Shown here piece after piece: positions 54,601 to 62,873 of a DNA stretch of 64,000 bases (the stretch's first letter is position 1; each line of letters opens with the position of its first letter). Position numbers and translations under genes: made by a program. The DNA lies in NCBI RefSeq assembly GCF_900107635.1, contig NZ_FNRD01000003.1:1-64000 (forward strand), in the 5' to 3' direction. The notes beneath the pieces are model-generated. The model worked only from the letters and a program-made list of their open reading frames with translations, had not been told where the DNA came from and made no database searches. Origin of the DNA: Flavobacterium gillisiae (GTDB taxonomy: Bacteria; Bacteroidota; Bacteroidia; Flavobacteriales; Flavobacteriaceae).

Positions 54601-55324
54601 GAATATTACCTAAATACACCAAACAAGAATCAACATCATCCGGATGGATATATTCGGTAAAATTTCTTCCTAAAATTTCTTCATTAGAGTGACCAAGCAA
54701 ATTAGTCCAGTTTTGGGATACGTAAGTGACATTTCCGTTCAAATCCATTAGGTAAAAAATCTCCATAGAGTTTTTTATAAACAAATGGAATTTATTTTCA
54801 TCTTGATAAACAGTATCTTGTAAACTTTTATTTTCAAGGTGCAGCTCTAAGAGGGACTCGATTTGAGCGACAGTCTGTTTTAGTGTTTTTAATTCAATTG
54901 AAGAAAGTTCTTTAGGCCTTTTATTTAAAATGCAGAGCGTTCCTGCAATTAAACTGTCTGGAATGTTTATAAGAAATCCAGCAAAAAAGTCAAAAGAGTC
55001 ACTAGAGTCACTAGAGTCACTAGAGTCACTAGAGTCACTTAATTGAAATTTTGAATCTTTTTTGAAATCTGAAACTATTAAATCTTCTTTACCTACTATA
55101 AGTTCTTTAAAACCAAGAATATTGCTTGGATTTGATAAACCTTCTAAACCTATTTTAGATTTAATGGAATGCCCTTCGGTCTCTGCCAGCGTAATAAATG
55201 CATATTCAACATTGCATATTTCTGACACAAATAATAACATCCTTTCTAAATCATCATTTAATTTTAATGAATTTAGATCAATAGCACTCGCCATATTACT
55301 TATATTAGAAAATGCAGTCTTCAT
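51686..55324 (-). CDS. Multi-PAS sensor histidine kinase with N-terminal GAF-like domain
   Basis: 1212 residues, no membrane helix. An N-terminal GAF-like region (residues about 20-165, ending FAGFLINIPDSLIAGTLCILNKRPKELSSIELKTLKQT) is followed by six to seven PAS domains (repeated YISQNWTNLLGHSNEEILGR-type and HPDD motifs) and PAC-like ends. The kinase core has the H-box SHEFRTPMSTIRASADLI, then ILINLLANGFKYSKG, DFGIGIPEEDQKKLF and GTGLGLYIVKTF. It probably integrates redox or small-molecule cues. A (SSD) repeat at residues 96-110 lies inside the GAF-like part, coded by a 9-bp tandem repeat. No regulator is adjacent in the same operon; 50462 is the nearest. Confidence 0.93.
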   Translation of the reverse strand: MKTAFSNISNMASAIDLNSLKLNDDLERMLLFVSEICNVEYAFITLAETEGHSIKSKIGLEGLSNPSNILGFKELIVGKEDLIVSDFKKDSKFQLSDSSDSSDSSDSSDSFDFFAGFLINIPDSLIAGTLCILNKRPKELSSIELKTLKQTVAQIESLLELHLENKSLQDTVYQDENKFHLFIKNSMEIFYLMDLNGNVTYVSQNWTNLLGHSNEEILGRNFTEYIHPDDVDSCLVYLGNIPQKTIGKKEHSYRIRNKDGHYVWFSCKIGLLENKKGTYYIGASREITEYIEGQNKLILQKEFYEKILNGLPTGVAVIDSDFRYMYLNPTAIKNDELRQFIIGKNDLEYAKRTNRDETFAIERTDKYEKAILKKKTIIWEEEFCDTSDQMYYHKRIITPLFRNDGTLDMLIGFGLDITESKNAQIEVLKSKQLTSNIIKNAGVGILVQGPQSEILENNDSACQMLGLTQDQLLGKTSFDEQWNVIHLDGSSFKAEDHPVPRAIKELKPLNNIVMGVHRPVTNDLVWLLVNAIPVFGDDDELIYVICSFSDITTQKTAEDALKISTERFEYARKATSDLMWDWDIETGEVFIGGRGPSQFGYKFENNMLKISDSINLVHPDDRDYCYKSIEKSFEKGESSWSDEYRYLKSDGTYAYVKDRAVIIRNAYGKAIRMVGAMQDITYEKKLKDELTQSEEQFKGAFEYSSIGMAIVDFISFKWCLVNSKLVEILGYSREELNKMTFVDVTHPDDKAEDLVNLVLMSNGYISNYAREKRYIHKNGSIVWGQLSVSLVKDNLGQSIHFVSQIVDITLKKRVEEENKLLIEENNKKKTVQLNEAKGMYRLLADNMVDLVCLHSLDAKLKYVSPSVNGIFGYFPEDLVGLSPIDFVHPEDLKTLQKKILGFIARKKEMVVQVRFRNKKGKYIWCEVKVKFVKENGEPASFHTSTRDITQEKKAKFAVKKAFNKERQLNELRTNLVSTISHEFRTPMSTIRASADLILMYLKDQIIENFPLLQNRIDIIKGEIDRIIDLMNTVLVISKNDLGKTNFVPVNFDLKQICLKVIGLDDFDHKEGRKIKMVSKGDAFPVFADKKLMEYILINLLANGFKYSKGCGDVILNLFTTQDVVVVEVIDFGIGIPEEDQKKLFNTFYRASNTNGISGTGLGLYIVKTFTEMNSGSIELESKLGEGTKVTLQFPIPKTIGLSLVDDKTVVVI
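54996..55040. repeat. 9-bp tandem repeat within the PAS kinase gene
   Basis: Four exact GAGTCACTA units at 54996-55031, then GAGTCACTT at 55032-55040. On the coding strand it gives repeated Asp-Ser-Ser in the GAF-like domain. Nine is a multiple of three, so copy-number change would lengthen or shorten the loop without breaking the frame. Confidence 0.9.
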
Positions 55325-55964
55325 TTAAATTAATTTTATTGTTTGAGTAAATAGTATATTGCTCTGACGGACAATGTTTACTTGCAAATTAACGCCTATT
55401 TCATACAATAAAAAAACGCTAATTTAATTTACCGAAAATATAGTTCATTAATCACTCTTTTCGTCTAATATAAATTATTTTTTGGTTTTCTTTTAGTGAA
55501 TAATTATAGAAATACTAATTTTCAAAATCTATTTGTTATTGTATTCAAACTCAACTTCGTTTTTCACCCCTCAAAATTTAATTATAATTATTATTTAAAA
55601 AAATTATTCGCTTTTTTTTTTAATTTATAAGTTACAAATTAGCTATGTTCAACTTCGACATCTAAATTTGGTTTATGATTTAAGGAAAGTCTTGCTGCAC
55701 AGCTTGTTCAAATTTATTAGAATTATTTGAGATTTTTTTGTAGGAGATTAATCGTTATAAGCTGTGTCTGCAAGATATTTAAATTAAACAATGCGTAAGT
55801 CCAGTAAATTCATAGTACGACAAACCTTAAAATATTGCATTGAAGACTCACAACTTTTATTTAACAGATAAAACACTAACTGTTGCTTACTAAAATTGAT
55901 TTGCTCTGGACATGCTAACTTAGCCCGCAGATTGAGTTAAGAATAAAAGACTTATTTTTAATTT
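55325..55964. other. Noncoding gap before the IS3 remnant
   Basis: About 640 AT-rich bases between the PAS kinase start and the transposase remnant. No gene or repeat seen. Confidence 0.4.
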
Positions 55965-56114
55965 ATGAAACAGACGCGCAAGATTTACGACCGAGCTTTT
56001 AAAGAGAAAGCCGTGCAATTGAGTTATGAAAGGCATAACCTATCAGAATTAGCTCGTGAGCTAGGTATTACTGCCCCCCCAGTTATACAAATAGAGAAAA
56101 GAGGTCGATTATAA
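55965..56114 (+). pseudogene. IS3-family transposase OrfA remnant
   Basis: MKQTRKIYDRAFKEKAVQLSYERHNLSELARELGITA is the N-terminal HTH start of an IS3 OrfA. Then a run of seven C at about 56074-56080 shifts the frame. Removing one C gives PQLYK, then a TAG where relatives have Trp, then RKEVDYN. So there are two lesions, and the rest of orfA and all of orfB are missing. It is inactive. Terminal inverted repeats were not found. Confidence 0.85.
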
Positions 56115-56350
56115 TCAGAAATACAATAATAGTTCTATAATAATTTTATTAAATTGCTACACTTTCATTCTAAATTTAGCTACATTTGACTTTAATTAAA
56201 CATGAATTATTACGTTCATTAAAATCAAGTTAAGTAACTGATAATGTTATAATTTAGCTATCAAATTAACTCATTTAGTTTTGTGGCAAAATCGTGGCAC
56301 ATTGGGTTATAAATTTAGACAAATGCAGCATAGATAAGGGTTCAGCCGAT

Positions 56351-56374
56351 TAGGTTCGAATCCTACTCTCCCCA
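56351..56374 (+). other. 3' fragment of a tRNA gene, probable integration (att) scar
   Basis: TTCGAAT flanked by GG and CC gives a T-loop with four T-stem pairs, followed by TACTCTCCCCA, which looks like the 3' side of an acceptor stem. No 5' half (GGGGAGA...) precedes it. Just upstream GTGGCAAAATCGTGGCAC (56283-56300) is a direct GTGGCA repeat such as flanks integrase targets. Tyrosine integrases commonly use tRNA 3' ends, leaving such copies at the far junction of an island. Confidence 0.55.
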
Positions 56375-56375
56375 C

Positions 56376-56408
56376 AAAACGCTACAAGAAATTGCAGCGT
56401 TTTTTTTT
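56376..56408. terminator. Terminator downstream of the tRNA fragment
   Basis: AAACGCT-A-CAA, loop GAAA, then TTG-C-AGCGTTT with a long T run. Arms at 56377-56387 and 56392-56402. It probably once served the tRNA gene. Confidence 0.75.
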
Positions 56409-56508
56409 ATCCAAGTATTACTATAGTTCAATACTGAATTTGGAAAATAAAAAAAGCTCCGTTTCTTAATAAAAAGAACGGAGCCATCTGAAACTTTAGC
56501 AACTAATT

Positions 56509-57201
56509 TTATTCTAATATAAAACTCACGCTTACGTTTGCCGTTATTGTGATTTCACCTTCCGCCAGCGTTTCTCTTGTTGTTGTAGCACTCTCGTCCA
56601 TTGCCATAGTCTTCATTCTTGCATAAACAGGCTGTGGTTGATAAATTTGTGAATTATCTGATATAGTCATCGCTTTACCTACTTTTTGCCCTAAAACAGA
56701 CACATAGTCTTCTGCTTTGAGTTTTGCGTCCTTCATCGCTAATTTTCTTGCCTCTGATTGATATTGCGCTAATTTTGAAGACTGAAAAATCACATTATCA
56801 ATTCTATTGATTCCCTGATTCACCAATCCTTCCATTAACTCATCATATTGCGATAAATCTCTTAATAGAATTTCAACAGTTTGCGTGGCGTTATAACTCG
56901 TTTTCTTTTTTTCATAATCATAGACCGGATTTAATGAAACACGTTGGGTTCTATAATCAGCAGGAGAAAGATTCATTTTTTTAATGACTTTCAATACCGC
57001 TTCCATTTGTTGGTCATTTTGCTTTTTTACATCCTTAGCAACATTCCCTTTTGTTTCTACCGTAGCAGAAATAGTTGCCTGATCTGGAACAACTTTTACT
57101 TTTCCTTCTCCTGCAACACTGATTTGAGGAACTTGCTTGATTTCTTGCGCATATGACATAGTCATAAACATCATGGACAATACTACTAGTGCTTTTTTCA
57201 T
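56509..57201 (-). CDS. SIMPL (DUF541) domain protein
   Basis: 230 residues with a signal peptide (1-18, ending SYAQ). The remainder is a SIMPL domain (VAGEGKVKVVPDQATISATVETKGNVAKDVKKQNDQQMEAVLKVIKKMNLSPADYRTQRVSLNPVYDYE, then GINRIDNVIFQSSKLAQYQSEARKLAMKDAKLKAEDYVSVLGQKVGKAMTISDN). Family members such as the E. coli YggE form a periplasmic oligomer linked to oxidative stress; the exact role is unclear. It is the first core-type gene to the right of the tRNA fragment and is followed on the same strand by nothing within 100 bases. Confidence 0.93.
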   Translation of the reverse strand: MKKALVVLSMMFMTMSYAQEIKQVPQISVAGEGKVKVVPDQATISATVETKGNVAKDVKKQNDQQMEAVLKVIKKMNLSPADYRTQRVSLNPVYDYEKKKTSYNATQTVEILLRDLSQYDELMEGLVNQGINRIDNVIFQSSKLAQYQSEARKLAMKDAKLKAEDYVSVLGQKVGKAMTISDNSQIYQPQPVYARMKTMAMDESATTTRETLAEGEITITANVSVSFILE

Positions 57202-57254
57202 CTTGAACTATTTAAATTAATTTATGAAGTATTAATCTTTCAAAAGTTGTGCCA

Positions 57255-57893
57255 CTATAATTTTCCCATTTTTGCCATCACAAAAAGAATAATTATAGGG
57301 ATAGTAAGTAACACTACCATAAAAGTATGATCAACTACTAAATGTGGATTAGATATCAAAGTAATCAAATAGCCCCCAATCGCGCCTCCAAAATGCGCCG
57401 TATGTCCTATGTTATCGTTCTTAGCTCTCATTCCGTAAATAGAATACAGCAAATAAAGGATTCCAAAAAGATAAGCCGGCATCGGAATTATAAAAAAGAT
57501 TCCTAACATCATGTCCGGCTGCAATAATATCGCCGAATACAAAACACCAGTAACCGCACCAGAAGCTCCTATTGCTCTATAATTGTAATCGTCTTTATGA
57601 AATACGATGGTCAATAAGCTTCCGAAAATTAAACTTCCAAAATAAATGATCACAAACGACAAACTCCCCAGATGACCAATCACCACCGGAGCAAAAAAGT
57701 AAAGTGTAATCATATTAAATGCCAAATGCGAAATATCAGCATGAAGAAAGCCAGAGGATATCAGTCTGATTTGCTCACCAGCACGAACACTTCCCATGTG
57801 GAATTCGTATTTTCTAAAAAAGGATTGGTCATCAAAACCTTTGAAACTAATAAGTACAGTTACAACAATTATTGCTATTAAAATGATATTCAT
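57255..57893 (-). CDS. Rhomboid-family intramembrane serine protease
   Basis: 212 residues with six membrane helices. Catalytic pair: Ser111 in GASGAVTG and His167 in HTAHFGGAIGG. HADISHLAFNMITLYFF is the conserved first-core-helix pattern. Rhomboids cut membrane proteins within the bilayer; substrates are not predictable here. It is transcribed before the SIMPL gene with about 50 bases between, so they may share a transcript. Confidence 0.95.
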   Translation of the reverse strand: MNIILIAIIVVTVLISFKGFDDQSFFRKYEFHMGSVRAGEQIRLISSGFLHADISHLAFNMITLYFFAPVVIGHLGSLSFVIIYFGSLIFGSLLTIVFHKDDYNYRAIGASGAVTGVLYSAILLQPDMMLGIFFIIPMPAYLFGILYLLYSIYGMRAKNDNIGHTAHFGGAIGGYLITLISNPHLVVDHTFMVVLLTIPIIILFVMAKMGKL

Positions 57894-58008
57894 AAAGTCT
57901 ATTTATTGTGAATTACAAATGTACTAATTCTCAAACACCCTATTAGTACCTCATCAAAATATATCTGGATATTCATTTTTGGCCTATCTTTGCAAGAAAA
58001 AATACTGC

Positions 58009-58878
58009 ATGCAATTTCTCGTTTTCATCATAGCCTACCCTTTTCTTTGGATTATTTCCATCCTTCCCTTTCGAATTTTTTATTGGTTGTCTGATGGAGT
58101 CTATTTTTTAGTGTATTATATTATCGGTTATCGCAAAAAAGTGGTTAGAGCAAACATTGCTTTGGCGCTACCTCATCTTAGCGATAAAGAAAGATTGGCA
58201 ATCGAAAAAAAATCATACCATCATTTATGTGATATGTTTATGGAAATGGTAAAAACCATGACCATATCATCAGAGGAAATGAACAGAAGATTTGTAATCA
58301 CAAATATCGAGTTGCTAAAAGAATACGAACAAAAAGAAAAAAGCATAATGCTTTTAGCTTCCCACTATGCAAGTTGGGAGTGGTTACTTGCACTTAATCA
58401 AAAAGTAAGTTATCAAGGTGTAGGGGTTTATAAAAAATTAAGCAATAATTATTTTGACAAACTAGTAAGAGATATTCGATCAAAATACAATACTGAACTC
58501 GTTACTACCAGTAAAACAATTCCTTATATCTCCCATAATCAAAAAGATGGAATCCTTTCTATATATGGTTTAGCCAGCGATCAATCCCCAAAAGCAGATC
58601 GTATTTTTCATTGGAAATCCTTTATGGGTGTTGAAGTTCCAGTACATACTGGTGCCGAAATGCTGGCCAAAAAATATGACCTTAATGTCATTTTTGCTAA
58701 AGTAAAAAAAGTAGGAAGAGGCTATTATGAATGCACACTAATTCCTATTAGCGACAATCCAAAGTCGGTTCCTGATTTTGAAATTACCGATGCTTTTATT
58801 CAGGAAGTTGAAAAACAAATCCATGAAGCACCCGAATATTATTTCTGGACTCATAAAAGATGGAAGCACAAACGCTAA
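58009..58878 (+). CDS. Lipid A biosynthesis acyltransferase (LpxL/HtrB-like)
   Basis: 289 residues from the ATG at 58009 (MQFLVFIIAYPFLWIISILPFRIFYWLSDGVYFLVYYIIGYRKKVVRANIALALP); an upstream start at 57979 adds ten unlikely residues. The HX4E motif is present in LASHYASWEWL, and ASDQSPKADRIFHWKSFMGVEVPVHTGAEMLAKKYDLNV matches the second active-site block of the lysophospholipid acyltransferase superfamily. It adds a secondary fatty acyl chain to lipid A in the inner membrane. It is divergent from the rhomboid gene and followed by selO. Confidence 0.94.
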   Translation: MQFLVFIIAYPFLWIISILPFRIFYWLSDGVYFLVYYIIGYRKKVVRANIALALPHLSDKERLAIEKKSYHHLCDMFMEMVKTMTISSEEMNRRFVITNIELLKEYEQKEKSIMLLASHYASWEWLLALNQKVSYQGVGVYKKLSNNYFDKLVRDIRSKYNTELVTTSKTIPYISHNQKDGILSIYGLASDQSPKADRIFHWKSFMGVEVPVHTGAEMLAKKYDLNVIFAKVKKVGRGYYECTLIPISDNPKSVPDFEITDAFIQEVEKQIHEAPEYYFWTHKRWKHKR

Positions 58879-58944
58879 GTAGCCCGTTATAATTTTAGTT
58901 TTAATTAACTGTCGATCCAAATATATTTGACTAATTTTGACATT

Positions 58945-60522
58945 ATGCAAAACAAAATGAAGTTGAAAATCAACAATAGATTTAGCACAGAATTACCCGC
59001 AGATCCTGACCAAACTAATGTTACGCGTCAGGTAAAAAATGCTTGTTTTTCCTATGTGACACCCCAAATACCGTCGAATCCCCAATTAATCCATTTTTCA
59101 GAAGAAGTGGCAGCAATGCTTGGCATTTCTAATGAAGACGCGCAATCTTCTGAATTCACAAACGTATTTTCAGGAAAAGAACTGCTACCAGGTTCCCGTC
59201 CCTATTCCATGAGCTATGCCGGACATCAGTTTGGTAATTGGGCTGGGCAATTAGGAGATGGTAGAGCCATTATTCTTGCCGAAGTAGAAAATAAGGAACA
59301 AGTTTATACCTTACAATTAAAAGGAGCTGGCATGACGCCTTATTCCCGTAGAGCCGATGGTTTGGCTGTATTGCGTTCTTCCATACGAGAGCATTTGTGT
59401 AGCGAAGCCATGTTTCACCTTGGTGTACCCACTACTCGATCGTTATCCTTGATGCTTACTGGAGATCAGGTATTGCGTGACGTTATGTATGATGGAAACC
59501 CCGCCTATGAAAAAGGCGCAGTAGTTTGCAGAGTAGCGCCTTCGTTTATGCGTTTTGGAAATTTCGAACTGTTCTCTTCTCAAAAAGATCTGATAACATT
59601 AAAAGCAATCGCTGATTTTACGATTAAATATCATTTTTCCGAAATTAAAGGAAACACGGCAGCCAATTATGTCGCCCTTCTACAAGCAGTTGCTAACAAG
59701 ACTCGTGAAATGATTGTGCATTGGCAGCGCGTTGGTTTTGTACACGGCGTAATGAATACGGATAACATGTCTATTTTAGGACTTACTATCGATTACGGAC
59801 CTTATGGTTGGTTAGAAGATTACAACCCCAATTGGACTCCAAATACAACAGATCGTGAACATCGCAGGTATCGTTTTGGCAACCAAGCCGAAATAGCGCT
59901 TTGGAATTTATATCAGCTAGCCAACGCTTTGTATCCTTTGATTCAAGAAGCAGCTCCCTTAGAAGCCATATTAGAGGCCTTTCAATCGCAATATGAGGAG
60001 GAATATATAAATATGATGCGAAATAAATTAGGACTGTCCACTATAGAAGAAGAGGACAACCAACTTATTCATATCCTTACAGAAAATCTACAACTCACGG
60101 AAACGGATATGACCATTTTCTTCAGAAAATTAGGCCAAATCAAGAAAGAAGATTCTGTTGAAGAAGCTTTTGAATTGATAAAGGAATCCTTTTACAAAAT
60201 AGAAGAAGTTGTAGACAAAACGTACGATGCTTGGATGTATTGGTTTACCCAATATTTAAATAGACTGCAACAGGAATCGATATCAGATGTAGATCGTAAA
60301 GTAGTAATGGATCAAGTGAATCCTAAGTACGTATTGCGAAATTATATGTCGCAATTAGCTATTGAAGCGGCAGAAAAAGAGGATTACTCACTAATTGAAG
60401 AACTACACCTTTTACTAAAAAATCCGTATCAAGAACAAGACAAATACCAAAAATGGTTTGCTAAAAGACCAGATTGGGCAAGAGAAAAAATAGGAAGTTC
60501 GATGCTATCCTGCAGTTCTTAA
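58945..60522 (+). CDS. selO: Protein adenylyltransferase SelO (YdiU/UPF0061)
   Basis: 525 residues from the ATG at 58945; ATG codons at 58927 and 58957 are alternatives, and I see no ribosome binding site that decides. Pseudokinase-fold landmarks: YAGHQFGNWAGQLGDGRAIILAEV, LQLKGAGMTPYSRRADGLAVLRSSIREHLCSEAMFHLGVPTTRSLSL, and FVHGVMNTDNMSILGLTIDYGPYGW with the metal-binding Asn-x-Asp. SelO enzymes transfer AMP from ATP to proteins and act in oxidative stress. The C-terminal Cys pair region (SSMLSCSS) is conserved in many members; this copy has Cys near the end, as usual for non-selenocysteine forms. Confidence 0.95.
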   Translation: MQNKMKLKINNRFSTELPADPDQTNVTRQVKNACFSYVTPQIPSNPQLIHFSEEVAAMLGISNEDAQSSEFTNVFSGKELLPGSRPYSMSYAGHQFGNWAGQLGDGRAIILAEVENKEQVYTLQLKGAGMTPYSRRADGLAVLRSSIREHLCSEAMFHLGVPTTRSLSLMLTGDQVLRDVMYDGNPAYEKGAVVCRVAPSFMRFGNFELFSSQKDLITLKAIADFTIKYHFSEIKGNTAANYVALLQAVANKTREMIVHWQRVGFVHGVMNTDNMSILGLTIDYGPYGWLEDYNPNWTPNTTDREHRRYRFGNQAEIALWNLYQLANALYPLIQEAAPLEAILEAFQSQYEEEYINMMRNKLGLSTIEEEDNQLIHILTENLQLTETDMTIFFRKLGQIKKEDSVEEAFELIKESFYKIEEVVDKTYDAWMYWFTQYLNRLQQESISDVDRKVVMDQVNPKYVLRNYMSQLAIEAAEKEDYSLIEELHLLLKNPYQEQDKYQKWFAKRPDWAREKIGSSMLSCSS

Positions 60523-60541
60523 AAATGAATTAATGCCAACT

Positions 60542-60578
60542 AAAAAGCCCTTTAAGTATCTCTTAAAGGGCTTTTTTA
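60542..60578. terminator. Bidirectional terminator between selO and the aminotransferase gene
   Basis: AAAAAGCCCTTTAAG (60542-60556) pairs with CTTAAAGGGCTTTTT (60562-60576), loop TATCT, with T runs on both strands. It ends the convergent genes. Confidence 0.88.
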
Positions 60579-60600
60579 TATAAAAATAGATTTCTATTGG

Positions 60601-62097
60601 TTATAGTGAAAACCAGCTTTTAACCAATTCATCTTCTAACGGCTGTGCGTCCTTGTGGACAAACTCATTTGTATCTCTATTGTAGGTATAATCCAAGGCC
60701 CATGTTTTATGGTTTTCGGCCAAAGCCTTAATGCTGTTGCATACCAATTCAATTTCGACATTTGTTGTTGTAGGATGAATAGACATTCTGATCCAACCCG
60801 GTTTTCTGATTAAATCCCCTAAGGTAATTTCGTCAATCAATTTATGAGACGTTTCCTGATCTACGTGCAATAAAAAATGTCCGTAAGTACCAGCGCAACT
60901 GCATCCACCGCGAGTTTGTATTCCGAATTTATCATTCAGTAATTTCACACCCAAATTAAAATGTAAATCATCAACATAGAATGAGATTACGCCCAATCGA
61001 TCTTGATGCTGTGCCGCCAAAATTTTAATATTAGAAACAGCTCCTAGTTCTGAGAAGATATAGTCTACAATTTCATGTTCTCTTTTTAGGATATTATCAA
61101 TTCCCATCTGCTCTTTTAACTGAATAACCAGTGCAGTTTTAATGACTTGTAGAAAACCAGGAGTTCCCCCGTCTTCTCTATCTTCGATATTATCGATGTA
61201 CTTATGTCCGCCCCAAGGATTAGTCCAAGAAACTGTTCCTCCTCCGGGATTATCAGGAACTAAATTTTGATATAATTTTTTATTAAAGACTAAAACACCA
61301 CAGGTTCCAGGTCCGCCAAGAAATTTATGTGGAGAAAAGAAAATAGCGTCCAAATAGCTTTCTGAATCTTCAGGATGCATGTCTATTTCTACATAAGGTC
61401 CCGAACAAGCAAAATCAACGAAACAAAGTCCGTGATGTTGATGCATTATTTTTGCCACCTCATGATAAGGCGTTCTTATTCCCGTTACATTAGAACAAGA
61501 AGTTATTGATGCAATTTTAAAACTTCGGTCTTTGTATTTATCTAATAGTATTTCTAAGTTTTCAATACTTAATAGTCCGTCCTCCGTAGAAGGAATTACC
61601 TCAACATCAGCAATTGTTTCTAACCAAGAAGTTTGATTTGAATGGTGCTCCATATGCGAAATAAACACAACTGGTCTTTTATCTGCAGGTACATTTATAA
61701 AATCTTTTAAGTTCTCCGGCACTTTCAATCCCAGAATACGTTGAAATTTATTGACTACCCCAGTCATACCCGTTCCGTCTGTAATGAGAACATCGTCACT
61801 ATTTGCATTAACATGCTTTTTTATAATGCTTCTAGAATGGTGGTACGCTTTAGTCATTGCAGTACCGGACACCGTAGTCTCCGTATGTGTATTGGCAACA
61901 AAAGGCCCAAATTCATTCATCAATTTTTCCTCAATCGGACGGTATAAACGACCACTGGCTGTCCAGTCTGTATAGATAATTTGTTGTTGTCCGTACGGAG
62001 ATTTGAAGTCTTGATCGATTCCGATGATATTCTTGCGAAATTGTTGGAAATACTGTTCTAATTGGGTTGGATTCTCTTTGGTTGTCATTCTAATCAT
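60601..62097 (-). CDS. Class V aminotransferase-fold PLP enzyme
   Basis: 498 residues. PLP Lys258 is in FFSPHKFLGGPG; other family marks are TDGTGMTGVVNKF, VFISHMEHHSNQTSWLE, SCSNVTGIRTPYHEVAKIMHQHHGLCFVDFACSGPYVEID and GGCSCAGTYGHFLL near the C-terminus. The fold is that of cysteine desulfurases, and the GGCSCAG Cys could be the catalytic cysteine, but this longer subgroup (often annotated as selenocysteine lyase/NifS-like) is uncharacterised. Start at 62097 is chosen; ATG at 62088 is possible. It stands alone. Confidence 0.92.
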   Translation of the reverse strand: MIRMTTKENPTQLEQYFQQFRKNIIGIDQDFKSPYGQQQIIYTDWTASGRLYRPIEEKLMNEFGPFVANTHTETTVSGTAMTKAYHHSRSIIKKHVNANSDDVLITDGTGMTGVVNKFQRILGLKVPENLKDFINVPADKRPVVFISHMEHHSNQTSWLETIADVEVIPSTEDGLLSIENLEILLDKYKDRSFKIASITSCSNVTGIRTPYHEVAKIMHQHHGLCFVDFACSGPYVEIDMHPEDSESYLDAIFFSPHKFLGGPGTCGVLVFNKKLYQNLVPDNPGGGTVSWTNPWGGHKYIDNIEDREDGGTPGFLQVIKTALVIQLKEQMGIDNILKREHEIVDYIFSELGAVSNIKILAAQHQDRLGVISFYVDDLHFNLGVKLLNDKFGIQTRGGCSCAGTYGHFLLHVDQETSHKLIDEITLGDLIRKPGWIRMSIHPTTTNVEIELVCNSIKALAENHKTWALDYTYNRDTNEFVHKDAQPLEDELVKSWFSL

Positions 62098-62214
62098 TAT
62101 TTGGTTGTAAAGATAATTGAATTTTAGGGAATCTGCAATTGAGATCGACTGTCATTCGTACGAATGAAATTTAGAAAAAACTGTTTCTAAATAATCACTT
62201 ATTCGAAACAAACA

Positions 62215-62248
62215 AAACCCTTTCAAAGTACTACTCTGAAAGGGTTTA
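62215..62248. terminator. Terminator after the outer-membrane barrel gene
   Basis: AAACCCTTTCA (62215-62225) pairs with TGAAAGGGTTT (62237-62247) with a loop of 11 bases. On the minus strand it is followed by TGTTTGTTT. It lies 24 bases after the barrel gene stop. Confidence 0.75.
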
Positions 62249-62271
62249 TCTAAATATTAAAATGTCATGAC

Positions 62272-62850
62272 TTACAAATCAAATCCCACTGAAAATTGCC
62301 AAACTCGGTTTTGTGCTTTTCCTTCATCATACAAATCTCCAAGACCTAAGTGGTAACGCACTCCTAAACTGATTCCGGAATTAGTTTTAAAACCTCCTCC
62401 AAAATTCATTCCCCAGTCAAAGTTATTAGGATCATATTCTTGAGAACTACTAAACAATCCATCGTATTCTTCCTTATGAGAAATAGCTAATCCTATTTGT
62501 GGTCCTGCCTCTAGGAAGAAGTTTTTAGACGGATAAGCTTTTAACATTATCGGTAAATTGATATAATTCAGTTTTTGAGTAAATGTTCCATTCGCATCTT
62601 TAATTTCATACCCTTGTTGAGAATACAACAATTCGGGTTGGATAGAAAAGCTTTCGCTGATAAAGGACTCTCCATAAACCCCGATGTGAAACCCATGGCG
62701 TTGTCCAGTTTCTCCATCACCGTCAAAACTTACGGCAGCTAAATTATACCCTCCTTTTATTCCTGCATTTGACTGGTGCGTCGCTGTATCCTGTGCGTTT
62801 GATGTAGCGATACCTACTAATAAAGCTAGTGTACTATATATCGTTTTCAT
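62272..62850 (-). CDS. PorT-like outer-membrane beta-barrel protein
   Basis: 192 residues with a signal peptide (1-19, ending SNAQ). Barrel strands: AGIKGGYNLAAVSFDG, HGFHIGVYGESFISESFSIQPELLYSQQGYEI, NYINLPIMLKAYPSKNFFLEAGPQIGLAI, ISLGVRYHLGLGDLYD and the last strand RVWQFSVGFDL. This matches the PorT/outer membrane beta-barrel (OMP_b-brl_2) group in Bacteroidota. The function is structural or unknown. It follows the metalloprotease gene by 24 bases, so they may form an operon. Confidence 0.9.
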   Translation of the reverse strand: MKTIYSTLALLVGIATSNAQDTATHQSNAGIKGGYNLAAVSFDGDGETGQRHGFHIGVYGESFISESFSIQPELLYSQQGYEIKDANGTFTQKLNYINLPIMLKAYPSKNFFLEAGPQIGLAISHKEEYDGLFSSSQEYDPNNFDWGMNFGGGFKTNSGISLGVRYHLGLGDLYDEGKAQNRVWQFSVGFDL

Positions 62851-62873
62851 AATTTTTTATTTATATTATTCTT

